Source: Porticoccaceae bacterium
GTDB taxonomy: Bacteria; Pseudomonadota; Gammaproteobacteria; Pseudomonadales; Porticoccaceae
Assembly (NCBI GenBank): GCA_017858295.1
Contig: JAFMBU010000002.1
Coordinates: 1 to 34,601, forward strand
Direction of reading: 5' to 3'
DNA length: 34,601 nucleotides
A program made the translations under genes and the position numbers. Position 1 is the first letter of the stretch; the number at the start of each line of letters is the position of its first letter. Below, one piece after another: positions 27,534-34,601 of this stretch. The notes below the pieces were generated by a model. That model was not told the DNA's origin and made no database searches. It saw only the letters and a program-made list of their open reading frames with translations.

Positions 27534-28454
27534 ATGCGCTTTAAAGGTTTAGATCTAAATTTGCTTTTGGCACTTGATGTTTTGCTGGACGAGAAAAGCG
27601 TCTCGCGATCCGCCGAGAGACTGCATTTAAGCCAGCCCGCTATGAGCGCGGCTCTCAGACGGCTGCGTGAATACTTTAACGATCCCATCCTCAAGCAGCA
27701 CGGCAAGCGAATGGTCTCGACACCTCACGCACTTATTATTCACCAAGAATTAAAAGTCGTGCTTGCCAGCGTGGAAGCGTTGATCTCCAAAACCGCATTT
27801 TTTGACCCTGCAACCACATCGCGTAAATTTACTATCACTGCATCCGACTATCTGGCCCAGGTCATTTTTGTCCCCCTAATTAGGAATTTGCGAAACCTAG
27901 CGCCTAATATACAGCTGGAAATCGTGCCCCCTGCGGATTCAACTCATGAGTTGTTGTCACAGGGCAGTATCGATTTGGTGATACTACCCGAACAAATGAT
28001 CTCTGATGAATTTCCTTCAGAGCTTCTCTTCGAAGATCGGTTCGTGATCGTAGGCTGCCAATCAAACCCAGTTTTCCAGCAGGCTATGACAGAGGAAGCT
28101 TTCTATACTTCAGGACATGTGGTCGTAAAGCTTGGCAACCGCCGCCCCATTTCAGTGTCCGACCAGCAACTCGAAGCGCGCAAGAAATCCAGAGATACGG
28201 ACATCTTAATCAGCTCATTCCTTCTGGCCCCTGAAATGGTCGTTGGAACAGATAGGCTGACGGTAATGCATGAACGTTTGGCTAATATTTTCGCTACGCG
28301 AGTTCCTATAGTCACAGCACCATTGCCATTTAGCTTTCCCTCCATAAAAGAACACGTGCAAGTCCATAGCGCCCGCTCTAACGACCCAGGCATTCAATAT
28401 ATTCTGCAGAAAATCAAAGAAGCAGCTATCACTAAAACAAATCCAAATACATAA
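27534..28454 (+). CDS. LysR-family transcriptional regulator, NodD-like
   Basis: A 306-residue regulator of ordinary length. MRFKGLDLNLLLALDVLL and RSAERLHLSQPAMSAALRRLREYFNDPIL form the N-terminal winged helix and closely resemble the NodD/LinR branch of aromatic-sensing LysR proteins. The effector domain begins near residue 95 (RKFTITASDYLAQVIF). It is divergent from the TonB receptor and upstream of the second aromatic cluster on the same strand, so it probably controls one or both. The 172-bp intergenic gap on its 5' side holds the heptamer repeat and is AT-rich; I could not fix an operator. Confidence 0.9.
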   Translation: MRFKGLDLNLLLALDVLLDEKSVSRSAERLHLSQPAMSAALRRLREYFNDPILKQHGKRMVSTPHALIIHQELKVVLASVEALISKTAFFDPATTSRKFTITASDYLAQVIFVPLIRNLRNLAPNIQLEIVPPADSTHELLSQGSIDLVILPEQMISDEFPSELLFEDRFVIVGCQSNPVFQQAMTEEAFYTSGHVVVKLGNRRPISVSDQQLEARKKSRDTDILISSFLLAPEMVVGTDRLTVMHERLANIFATRVPIVTAPLPFSFPSIKEHVQVHSARSNDPGIQYILQKIKEAAITKTNPNT

Positions 28455-28482
28455 AAACAATCAACTTTTATAATCTTATGGC

Positions 28483-28510
28483 TTGACCCAATAATACCCT
28501 TCATTAGAAT
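28483..28510 (+). promoter_or_regulatory. Likely sigma-70 promoter of the second aromatic cluster
   Basis: TTGACC (28483-28488) and TAGAAT (28505-28510) each match five of six consensus bases and are separated by 16 bp. Transcription would start near 28517, about 35 bases before the leader ORF and 77 before the GST gene. It lies just after the LysR stop. Confidence 0.5.
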
Positions 28511-28550
28511 TTTTGCGACTTTTCCGCAGGATTTAGGGGAGAACTAAGTA

Positions 28551-28601
28551 ATGGTTAAGCTTTACAGTTCAATGTTTTTAGGCACAGCGCTAAATGACTG
28601 A
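28551..28601 (+). CDS. Possible 16-codon leader ORF overlapping the GST start
   Basis: ATG 28551 has the strong site AGGGGAG ten bases upstream and encodes MVKLYSSMFLGTALND. Its stop TGA (28599-28601) lies just inside the GST gene, whose own ATG (28594) overlaps it in another frame and has only a poor ribosome-binding site. This arrangement would make GST translation depend on ribosomes finishing the leader. It might instead be a chance ORF or the trace of an older, frameshifted GST start. Confidence 0.4.
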   Translation: MVKLYSSMFLGTALND

Positions 28602-29265
28602 CCTATGCCTACACATTGCCCCAGGCGCCTGCTCTAGAGTTCCATTGATTGCTCTGGAGACTATTGGTGTCCCCTTTCACACCCAGGTCATGCGGTTTAT
28701 GAAGGGGGAGCATAAGTCTTCGCAGTTCAAGAATCTTAACCCAAGCGGCAAGATCCCAGTTTTGGTTGTTAATGGAACGCCGATCCCCCAAAACGTTGCA
28801 ATTTTAATCTGGCTTTCGAAGACCTATCCGCAAGCCAATCTCTTACCTGAGTCAAATTCAAGTTTGGTCCAGGCGCAAGTAATGAGTGCTCTTGTAAGAT
28901 TTAGCGCTGACCTGCATCCCCTTGTTACTCGAATCAGGATGCCGCACTTTTTTTGCGATCTTGAGGGTGCTCCTCAGCGCGTTGTCGAAATGGCAACAGT
29001 AAGTATCTCTGAGCAACTGCAACAGATAGAAGCTGACTTGCTGAGCCAGCCTTGGATGCTCGGCGACCACTGGTCGGTAATCGATGCCTACTTACATTGG
29101 GTTTGGTTTCGCATCACTGGGGCTGGATTTGATCCCGCGCCGTTTCCAGCTATTACAGCTCACTATTCACGAACCCTCGAAATGCCAGCTGTGCAGCGCG
29201 CAATTTCAAGGGAAAATGATGCGGAGGCACTCCTTCAATCAGAAGGCTTAATGCCCCGCTTTTAA
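28594..29265 (+). CDS. Glutathione S-transferase family protein
   Basis: A 223-residue GST. The N-terminal thioredoxin-like domain begins LCLHIAPGACSRVPLIALE with Cys13 at the place of the beta-class catalytic cysteine, followed by NLNPSGKIPVLV (cis-proline) and PQNVAILIWL, the glutathione-binding ES-like motif with Gln-Asn. The helical C-terminal domain carries LGDHWSVIDAYLHWVWFR. GSTs in aromatic clusters can isomerise ring-cleavage products, remove glutathione or split ethers; the sequence does not resemble LigE/LigF etherases closely. It is the first large gene of the second cluster, followed 67 bp later by the extradiol dioxygenase. Confidence 0.87.
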   Translation: MTDLCLHIAPGACSRVPLIALETIGVPFHTQVMRFMKGEHKSSQFKNLNPSGKIPVLVVNGTPIPQNVAILIWLSKTYPQANLLPESNSSLVQAQVMSALVRFSADLHPLVTRIRMPHFFCDLEGAPQRVVEMATVSISEQLQQIEADLLSQPWMLGDHWSVIDAYLHWVWFRITGAGFDPAPFPAITAHYSRTLEMPAVQRAISRENDAEALLQSEGLMPRF

Positions 29266-29332
29266 CAGTAAGAAAATTTAGGCCGCCGAATACATGGCAG
29301 CACAATCTTAGAAAATCTTGGAGAAATAACAG

Positions 29333-30235
29333 ATGGCTCGCGTCAATGAAATACGATACGTAGGTTACGGTGTCACAAATATCGAAGCAGAAAAAAAATT
29401 CTACACAGATGCCTGGCAACTCATTGCGGTGCCCAGCGATGATGGCATGGTCTATCTGGCTGCACCCGGCAGTTCAGCAGCATATTCCGTCAGACTAAGA
29501 CCGAGCGCTGAACCGAGAATTGATGTTATCAGCTGGAGTGCGGCTGATCGCTCTGAGGTTGACGCTTTGGCTCAGCAAGTTGAGCAAGCTGGCGGCAAGA
29601 TTATCAGTCAACCCCATGAGATGAGTGAACTTGGCGGTGGCTATGGTTTCCGCTTCTTTGACCCAATCGGATTCACCATCGAGGTATGTACCGGTTTTGA
29701 AACCCGCATAGCGGACACGATACAGCCTGGCGAACCTCGTCCTGAACAAATAAGTCACGTCGTGCTGCATGCTCCAAACCCTCAAGAATACGTTGAGTTT
29801 TACGAAAAAGCTCTGGGCTTCCGCGTGTCCGACTGGCTGGGAGATTTTATGTGCTTTTTGCGCTGCAATGAATGGCACCACCGTCTTGCCATTTTGCCGG
29901 GACCACCGGCATTTAATCACGTGGCTTATGATGTTCCCGATATTGATTCAGTGATGAAAAGCATCGCACGAGTGCGCAGCCACGAAAGTGATATCTTGTG
30001 GGGACCCGGGCGCCACACCGCCGGAAACAACGTTTTCTCATACTTCGCTACTCCTGGAGGCTATGTCGTTGAATATACATCCGAACTAGAAAGAGTCGAC
30101 GACGACAACTGGGTTGCAACTGTCCACAAGCCGAGCAAAGAAATTATGGATCAATGGGGTATTGGTGTGGGCGGTCCCGCGACTATGCCGAAGTCAGTAA
30201 CAAATAATGGGCTGTTCACAGCTCCGGAGGCCTAG
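29333..30235 (+). CDS. Two-domain type I extradiol dioxygenase (VOC superfamily)
   Basis: A 300-residue protein with two vicinal-oxygen-chelate domains (about 7-120 and 138-255). The C-terminal domain has all the expected iron ligands: His142 in ISHVVLH, His196 in FNHVAYDV and Glu247 in GGYVVEYTSE, with a probable catalytic histidine at 182/183 in EWHHRLA. It therefore looks active, like 2,3-dihydroxybiphenyl or catechol 2,3-dioxygenases. It opens a catechol next to the hydroxyls. GGAG precedes the start; its stop is 3 bp before the hydrolase gene. It is unrelated in fold to LigAB, so the cell has two different ring-cleavage enzymes. The substrate is unknown. Confidence 0.85.
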   Translation: MARVNEIRYVGYGVTNIEAEKKFYTDAWQLIAVPSDDGMVYLAAPGSSAAYSVRLRPSAEPRIDVISWSAADRSEVDALAQQVEQAGGKIISQPHEMSELGGGYGFRFFDPIGFTIEVCTGFETRIADTIQPGEPRPEQISHVVLHAPNPQEYVEFYEKALGFRVSDWLGDFMCFLRCNEWHHRLAILPGPPAFNHVAYDVPDIDSVMKSIARVRSHESDILWGPGRHTAGNNVFSYFATPGGYVVEYTSELERVDDDNWVATVHKPSKEIMDQWGIGVGGPATMPKSVTNNGLFTAPEA

Positions 30236-30238
30236 ATC

Positions 30239-31399
30239 ATGGCTTTATGTGAGTTTTTCCCAAATTATATCTGGAATCTTTCCGTTTCAATCGCTGTTGC
30301 CAGTGGCGCAGAGCTTGGCGAAATCGTGGATATGTGCGAGCCGATTAAACGTGCCGCTGATGAAGGCGCTGATGCCGGAACACCGGCATTTATGAAGGAG
30401 TGGGCGAAAAAGGCTGATACTCTGTCTGAGCTCGCCAATGAAGACTTAGAACGCGGTAGAAATTTATCCGCAGCTGAAAAATTTCGCCGAGCCAGTCTGT
30501 ACTACACCACGGCAGAGAGAATGCAGGGTGCAGGGCAGCCAGGTAAAGCAGTAACCTTTGCCAAAGCCCAGTCAGCCTTTAAACAATATGTCGAACTCAG
30601 CGGTGAAAATTGCACACGTGTCGAAATCCCCTACAAGGGAGCGGTTATACCAGCGCTCTTTACCCGCGCAGAAGGCGTTGATGGCCCCGCGCCCTGCGTT
30701 CTTTTTACCAATGGTCTCGATAGCAGCAAAGAACTTCTTTTTTGGTCTTGGCTTCCCCATGCACTGGCTAAAAGAGGTATATCCACGCTCTGTGTAGATC
30801 AACCAGGAACCGGAGAGACTCTGCGCCTGCATAACCTCCCTGCGACACCCTATGCGGAGGAGTGGGCAACGCCCTGTTACGAATACCTAGCTGGGCGTGA
30901 TGACGTCGATGGGGAGCGTGTCGGAGTATCTGGTATCTCTCTAGGCGGTCATTTCGCAGCGAGAGCTGCGGCCTACGAGCCGCGCTTTGCTTCAGCTGCC
31001 GTTTGGGGCGCCAATCACAACTGGCATGAAGTGCAAATTGGTCGCCTCGATAGCGAAGGTGAAAACCCAGTTCCGCACTATTGGAAACATGTCTATTGGG
31101 TCTTTGGCGCAACAGACAAAGAAGATTTTTTCAAAAAGATTGAGGGTATGGATATGAACGGTCATATGGACCGAATCAAAATGCCATTCCTAATTACCCA
31201 CGGTGCCAGTGATCGCCAGATCAATGTGAAATATGCCCACCAGGCATTTGAACAAATGACCAATTCCATCAAGCCAGAACTAAAAATCTTCACTGCTAGA
31301 GAAGGCGGTGTCGAGCACGTTGGAGCGGACAATATGTCCTTTGGCAGGGATTATATCGCTGACTGGTTCGCCGATACCCTAGGGGACCAGAGACGTTAA
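30239..31399 (+). CDS. Alpha/beta hydrolase, similar to C-C bond hydrolase 2,6-dihydroxypseudooxynicotine hydrolase
   Basis: A 386-residue protein with a ~125-residue helical N-terminal cap before the hydrolase core, the layout of the DHPON hydrolase/FrsA group. The catalytic triad is Ser234 in SGISLGGH, Asp325 in HGASDRQI and His360 in GGVEHVG; the oxyanion stretch is LFTNGLDSS and VDQPGTGET. In nicotine degradation the relative cleaves a carbon-carbon bond of an aromatic ketone. Being 3 bp after an extradiol dioxygenase gene, it probably hydrolyses the ring-cleavage product. The ribosome-binding site GGAGG lies within the end of the dioxygenase gene. Confidence 0.82.
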   Translation: MALCEFFPNYIWNLSVSIAVASGAELGEIVDMCEPIKRAADEGADAGTPAFMKEWAKKADTLSELANEDLERGRNLSAAEKFRRASLYYTTAERMQGAGQPGKAVTFAKAQSAFKQYVELSGENCTRVEIPYKGAVIPALFTRAEGVDGPAPCVLFTNGLDSSKELLFWSWLPHALAKRGISTLCVDQPGTGETLRLHNLPATPYAEEWATPCYEYLAGRDDVDGERVGVSGISLGGHFAARAAAYEPRFASAAVWGANHNWHEVQIGRLDSEGENPVPHYWKHVYWVFGATDKEDFFKKIEGMDMNGHMDRIKMPFLITHGASDRQINVKYAHQAFEQMTNSIKPELKIFTAREGGVEHVGADNMSFGRDYIADWFADTLGDQRR

Positions 31400-31503
31400 C
31401 AGCAAACCGAGAGCTGCGGCAAAATCAGCCGGAACCTTGCGCGACTGTGGATTGCTTTCGTCAAATGGTCTTGCAGGAAAAATTCAGGAAAGAGGACAAT
31501 ATA

Positions 31504-32091
31504 ATGGAAAACACTATCCCCCGACGCATTGTCACGGGACATAATTCTGAAGGACAAGCGATCATCCAAGAGGATGGTCCAGCGCCTCGCGTGCAGCGAA
31601 TTGGTGGCGAGACGGGTCCAATGTTTTATGAACTTTGGAATACCACAGCCAGCCCCGCGCTAATTGATCATGCAAGCGGAGAGCCTCATGAGGAAGGAAT
31701 CCAACTGGTACCGCCAGAAAATGGCACCCGCATCCGCATACTCGATATTCCGCCAGATGATGCAAGCTTCGCTGACCTGTCTCCTGAAGAGCGTATCGCG
31801 CACTTTGCAGAAATAGGCGCCGGTAATGCTGTGGCTGATGGTGGTACAAGTGAACGTCATGCTCATATGCATAAGACCGAAACCATTGATTACGGAATTG
31901 TGCTGGATGGCGAAATCGTTTTGATTATGGATGAGGGTGAAACGCTTTGTAAAACCGGCGATATCATCATTCAGCGAGGCACTAATCACGGATGGGCAAA
32001 TCGGTCAGATAGGAATTGCCGCATCGTCTTTGTTCTAGTTGACGGTAAATTCAGCCCAGAACTTGCATCTTCTCAGGACAGCGCACAATGA
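31504..32091 (+). CDS. Cupin-domain protein
   Basis: A 195-residue single-cupin protein. The start is ATG 31504, preceded by AGGAAAGAGGAC; a GTG at 31447 in frame would add a poor extension. The first cupin motif is ERHAHMHKTETIDYGIVLDG (metal ligands probably His119, His121 or His123, and Glu126) and the second includes His162 in GTNHGWANRS. This type occurs in aromatic-degradation operons, but its reaction is not known to me; it may isomerise or oxidise a ring-cleavage intermediate, or sense it. Its stop overlaps the next gene in ATGA. Confidence 0.8.
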   Translation: MENTIPRRIVTGHNSEGQAIIQEDGPAPRVQRIGGETGPMFYELWNTTASPALIDHASGEPHEEGIQLVPPENGTRIRILDIPPDDASFADLSPEERIAHFAEIGAGNAVADGGTSERHAHMHKTETIDYGIVLDGEIVLIMDEGETLCKTGDIIIQRGTNHGWANRSDRNCRIVFVLVDGKFSPELASSQDSAQ

Positions 32092-33074
32092 AACTTGCCA
32101 CTTTAAAGTCTAATAGCCGCGACGGTACGTTGGTGGTTGTATCCGATGATAATCAACGCTGTATAAGCGCTGAAAGTATTGCACCCAATCTCTTATCAGC
32201 CATAGAAAACTGGAATCATGTTGAACAGGACCTAAGACAGCTGTCGAAGGCACTCAATGGGAGCGACGGAGACGCTGGGCAGCCCTTTGATTCAATGACT
32301 GCCACCGCCCCTCTGCCTCGCACTTGGCAATGGCTGGATGGGTCTGCTTTTCCGCAGCATGGAAAGTTAATGGAAAAAGCCTATAACCTCCCGCCTATCG
32401 ATGCACAAAAGCCATTGATGTATCAGGGATTATCCGACTGCTTTTTTGGTCCATCTGATGACATTCCTTTTCCTTCTGAGGATGGCGGTATCGATTTTGA
32501 AGGCGAATTTGGCGTGATTGTCGACGCGGTTCCTATGGGCGTATCCCCAGAGCATGCCATGCAGCACATAAAGCTCATAGTGCAACTCAATGATTGGAGT
32601 TTGCGTACGATTGCCGTCGCCGAAATGAAAACTGGCTTTGGCTGGGTACAGGGCAAACCTGCTTGCAGCATGGCAGGTGTAGCTATAACACCAGAAGAGC
32701 TGGGCCAGGTATGGCGCGACGGACAAATTCATTTACCGCTTCGAGTCGACCTCAATGGCGAGCAATTTGGAGAAACGGTTGGCAATGAAATGGAATATGG
32801 CTTTCATGAATTGGTAGCTCATGCCGCTGCGACGCGCGACCTGCCCGCCGGAACTGTTATAGGTTCTGGGACTGTTTCAAATGAAGACTACAAGGCAGTG
32901 GGGTCATCCTGTATTTCTGAACGTCGTGCAATTGATTTGATTGAGCTTGGAGAGATACAAACACCCTTCATGTCGTTTGGTGATCGGGTTCGGATGGAGA
33001 CGAGAGGGCTCGATGATAAGCCACTCTTTGGGCCAATGGACCAATGTGTAACAAAACAAGGGAAAAATAAATGA
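32088..33074 (+). CDS. Fumarylacetoacetate hydrolase (FAH) family protein
   Basis: A 328-residue FAH-fold enzyme. Metal ligands are Glu138 and Glu140 in FEGEFGVIVD and Asp169 in QLNDWSLR; a substrate-binding lysine is in GKPACSMAG. The family hydrolyses or hydrates beta-diketo and 2-hydroxydienoic acids after aromatic ring cleavage, or decarboxylates oxaloacetate-like acids. Start and end each overlap neighbours by 4 bp, indicating coupled translation with the cupin and the monooxygenase. The exact reaction depends on the unknown substrate of the cluster. Confidence 0.86.
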   Translation: MKLATLKSNSRDGTLVVVSDDNQRCISAESIAPNLLSAIENWNHVEQDLRQLSKALNGSDGDAGQPFDSMTATAPLPRTWQWLDGSAFPQHGKLMEKAYNLPPIDAQKPLMYQGLSDCFFGPSDDIPFPSEDGGIDFEGEFGVIVDAVPMGVSPEHAMQHIKLIVQLNDWSLRTIAVAEMKTGFGWVQGKPACSMAGVAITPEELGQVWRDGQIHLPLRVDLNGEQFGETVGNEMEYGFHELVAHAAATRDLPAGTVIGSGTVSNEDYKAVGSSCISERRAIDLIELGEIQTPFMSFGDRVRMETRGLDDKPLFGPMDQCVTKQGKNK

Positions 33075-34219
33075 ACAAAAATACTCTTTCATTCCGAGGC
33101 TCCGACCATCCTTGGAAAGTACTAATTATAGGCGCCGGAATTGGTGGATTATCCGCAGGGATAGCACTCAGAAAAAAAGGCTATGATGTTGAGATAATTG
33201 AAAAAGACCCAGAGTGGACAGTGTACGGTGTCGGTATTATTCAACAAAACAATGTAATCCGGGCCATGTATGAGCTCGGGGTGATTGATGACTATATTGA
33301 TGCCGGCTATGGTTTTGATCATGTCAAAATCTTTGCGCCAAATGGAATGGAGGTTGCAAAAATACCTTTACCACCCCTTGTTGAAGGCTATCCAGCAAAT
33401 GTCGGTATTGCACGCCCTGCTCTTCAACGAGTTCTCGCTGAAAGCACTAAGGCATCCGGAGCCGACATCCGTCTTGGCCTGACAGCAGAAACAATTAATG
33501 ACGGCGGTGACGTTGTTGAGGTTACTTTTAGTGATGGCAGTCAAGGCAAATATGATCTGGTCATTGGTGCCGATGGGATTTATTCTCAAACTCGCCAAGC
33601 TATTTTCCCAGAAGCCCCCGGCCCTGAATTTACCGGCCAATCGGTGTGGCGGTATAACTTCGACCGACCTAAAGATATGGAAGGCCTCCACGTATACAAC
33701 GGCCGAGTCGGCGTGGGCCTAGTGCCAATGTCGCAAGAGCAGATATATATGTATGTGACAACGCCAGAGCCAGAGAATCCTCATTTTGAAAAGTCGACGC
33801 TTGTAGATGAAATGAAAGCACGATTGAATATGGCCTGCCCTACTCTGCACCACTTTGCAGATGAGATTACAGACAATCAAAGCGTCGTCTATCGTCCGCT
33901 GGAGTGGCTGATGCTCGAGGGCGATTGGCACAGTGGCCGCATTGGATTACTAGGCGATGCTGTGCATTCTACAACGCCGCACTTAGGGCAAGGTGCCGGA
34001 TTGGCCATCGAAGATGCGCTTGTACTGGCCGACGAGCTGACAAAAGCATCAACTCCTGAAGAAGCCTTTAAGAACTATAGAGATCGTCGCTTCGAACGCT
34101 GTGACTACATCGTTAAGAGCAGCCTTGGCATTTGCTTAGGACAACTTGGCAAAGGGCCTTTGATTGATAACAGCCAAGCGACCGCTGACAGTATCGCGGT
34201 TGTGGCGAAGCCGATCTAG
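33071..34219 (+). CDS. FAD-dependent class A aromatic monooxygenase
   Basis: A 382-residue flavoprotein hydroxylase. FAD-binding GAGIGG (21-26), the DG motif in VIGADGIYSQTR (Asp168-Gly169), and GLLGDAVHSTTPHLGQGAG (Gly295-Asp296) are all present, so it appears intact. It resembles salicylate/6-hydroxynicotinate-type hydroxylases, which add a hydroxyl using NAD(P)H and O2 and may decarboxylate. It would convert a phenol to the catechol needed by the extradiol enzyme of the same cluster. It overlaps the FAH gene in ATGA and is followed by a 125-bp gap with nothing recognised before the Rieske gene. Confidence 0.88.
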   Translation: MNKNTLSFRGSDHPWKVLIIGAGIGGLSAGIALRKKGYDVEIIEKDPEWTVYGVGIIQQNNVIRAMYELGVIDDYIDAGYGFDHVKIFAPNGMEVAKIPLPPLVEGYPANVGIARPALQRVLAESTKASGADIRLGLTAETINDGGDVVEVTFSDGSQGKYDLVIGADGIYSQTRQAIFPEAPGPEFTGQSVWRYNFDRPKDMEGLHVYNGRVGVGLVPMSQEQIYMYVTTPEPENPHFEKSTLVDEMKARLNMACPTLHHFADEITDNQSVVYRPLEWLMLEGDWHSGRIGLLGDAVHSTTPHLGQGAGLAIEDALVLADELTKASTPEEAFKNYRDRRFERCDYIVKSSLGICLGQLGKGPLIDNSQATADSIAVVAKPI

Positions 34220-34344
34220 CTGAGGCATATTCCCTTGGTCGAAGAGAGCTTACAGCCGTATTTAACACAAATGGTAAACCTAATATCAGCGGCAGGCATA
34301 CCTTCGTGTTCGATATTGAAAAGCATTCCCTAGGAGGAAATCAA

Positions 34345-34601
34345 GTGGCAAGCTCCAATGATGTCATGGTAACAAGTGCGCCCACTCGTTCAGAGTTTGC
34401 TCTGGACATGTGGTACGTAGCCGCATTGAGTGCAGAAGTTAGCGATAAACCCTTAGCGCGCACCTTGCTAAACGAACCGGTAGTCTTGTTTAGAACACAA
34501 GACGGTCAAATCGGGGCACTTGAAGATCGCTGCTGTCACAGAGCACTACCTCTGTCACTGGGGACCGTTGATGAATCTGGGTTGCGTTGCGGATATCACG
34601 G
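34345..34601 (+). CDS. Rieske aromatic oxygenase, 5' part only
   Basis: About 85 residues of a Rieske oxygenase alpha subunit, cut by the right edge. The start is GTG 34345 with the strong site AGGAGG eight bases upstream. MWYVAALSAEV, DKPLARTLLNEPVVLFR and the cluster ligands in RCCHRALPLS and CGYHG match the VanA-like group; the residue between the first Cys and His is Cys rather than the usual Pro. It is not a copy of the 19588 gene: sequences align but differ widely. It probably demethylates or hydroxylates the substrate of the second cluster. The mononuclear iron site lies outside the window. Confidence 0.85.
   Translation, partial: MASSNDVMVTSAPTRSEFALDMWYVAALSAEVSDKPLARTLLNEPVVLFRTQDGQIGALEDRCCHRALPLSLGTVDESGLRCGYH

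Noticed and set aside
28594-29265. Calling the GST a beta-etherase (LigE/LigF) because of nearby lignin-type genes.
   Set aside because: It is shorter and its N-terminal motif fits beta-class GSTs; no etherase-specific feature is visible.
31447-31503. GTG-initiated N-terminal extension of the cupin.
   Set aside because: ATG 31504 has a strong AGGAAAGAGGAC site, and the extension has no cupin-family resemblance.

Overview
The window looks like chromosomal DNA of a marine, aerobic gammaproteobacterium, perhaps of the Cellvibrionales/SAR92-OM60 type. The basis is its near-even base composition, a TonB receptor with the IEEVIVTAQRR-type plug start, a DmdA-like GcvT-family protein, many periplasmic hydrolases, and dense catabolic operons. 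The taxonomic guess is inference only. No tRNA, rRNA, CRISPR array, transposase or phage gene was seen.

Layout. (1) 1-299: the start of a class III (glutathione-dependent formaldehyde) alcohol dehydrogenase, cut by the left edge. (2) 458-6238, plus strand: exported hydrolases and a small membrane protein (YtcJ-type amidohydrolase, beta-lactamase-fold lipoprotein, MAPEG protein, DUF3604 lipoprotein). (3) 10436-6241, minus strand: a four-gene operon encoding a GcvT/DmdA-like methyltransferase, a CoA-binding protein, an ECHDC3-like crotonase without the hydratase glutamates, and an acyl-CoA synthetase. A second acyl-CoA synthetase (10693-12261) is divergent from it. (4) 12485-22795: a complete protocatechuate 4,5-cleavage (lig/pmd) regulon in two divergent arms around an unusual LysR regulator. 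The minus arm is ligK-ligI-ligU, a DUF1932 dehydrogenase and an MFS transporter. The plus arm is ligJ, a Rieske oxygenase, ligA, ligB and ligC. (5) 22816-22890: a short remnant of an FAD monooxygenase gene. (6) 22967-27361, minus strand: an exported sulfatase and a TonB-dependent receptor. (7) 27534-34601, plus strand: a NodD-like LysR regulator, then a tightly packed second aromatic cluster: GST, two-domain extradiol dioxygenase, C-C-hydrolase-like alpha/beta hydrolase, cupin, FAH-family enzyme, FAD monooxygenase, and a second Rieske oxygenase cut by the right edge.

How it fits together. The lig arms hold every enzyme needed to take protocatechuate to pyruvate and oxaloacetate: LigAB ring opening, LigC dehydrogenation, LigI lactone hydrolysis, LigU isomerisation, LigJ hydration, LigK aldol cleavage. 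The Rieske oxygenase embedded between ligJ and ligA probably makes the catechol from a methoxylated precursor, though no reductase partner is in the window. The second cluster contains the parts of a separate demethylate/hydroxylate, extradiol-cleave and hydrolyse route whose substrate I cannot name. The sulfatase and TonB receptor between the two clusters suggest that a sulfated aromatic may be captured and desulfated in the periplasm.

The most notable observations are the LysR regulator with two tandem winged-helix domains, a near-identical 14-bp motif in front of both lig arms, the unassigned second aromatic cluster, the FAD-monooxygenase remnant after ligC, a heptamer repeat next to the TonB-receptor ribosome-binding site, and a small leader ORF overlapping the GST start.
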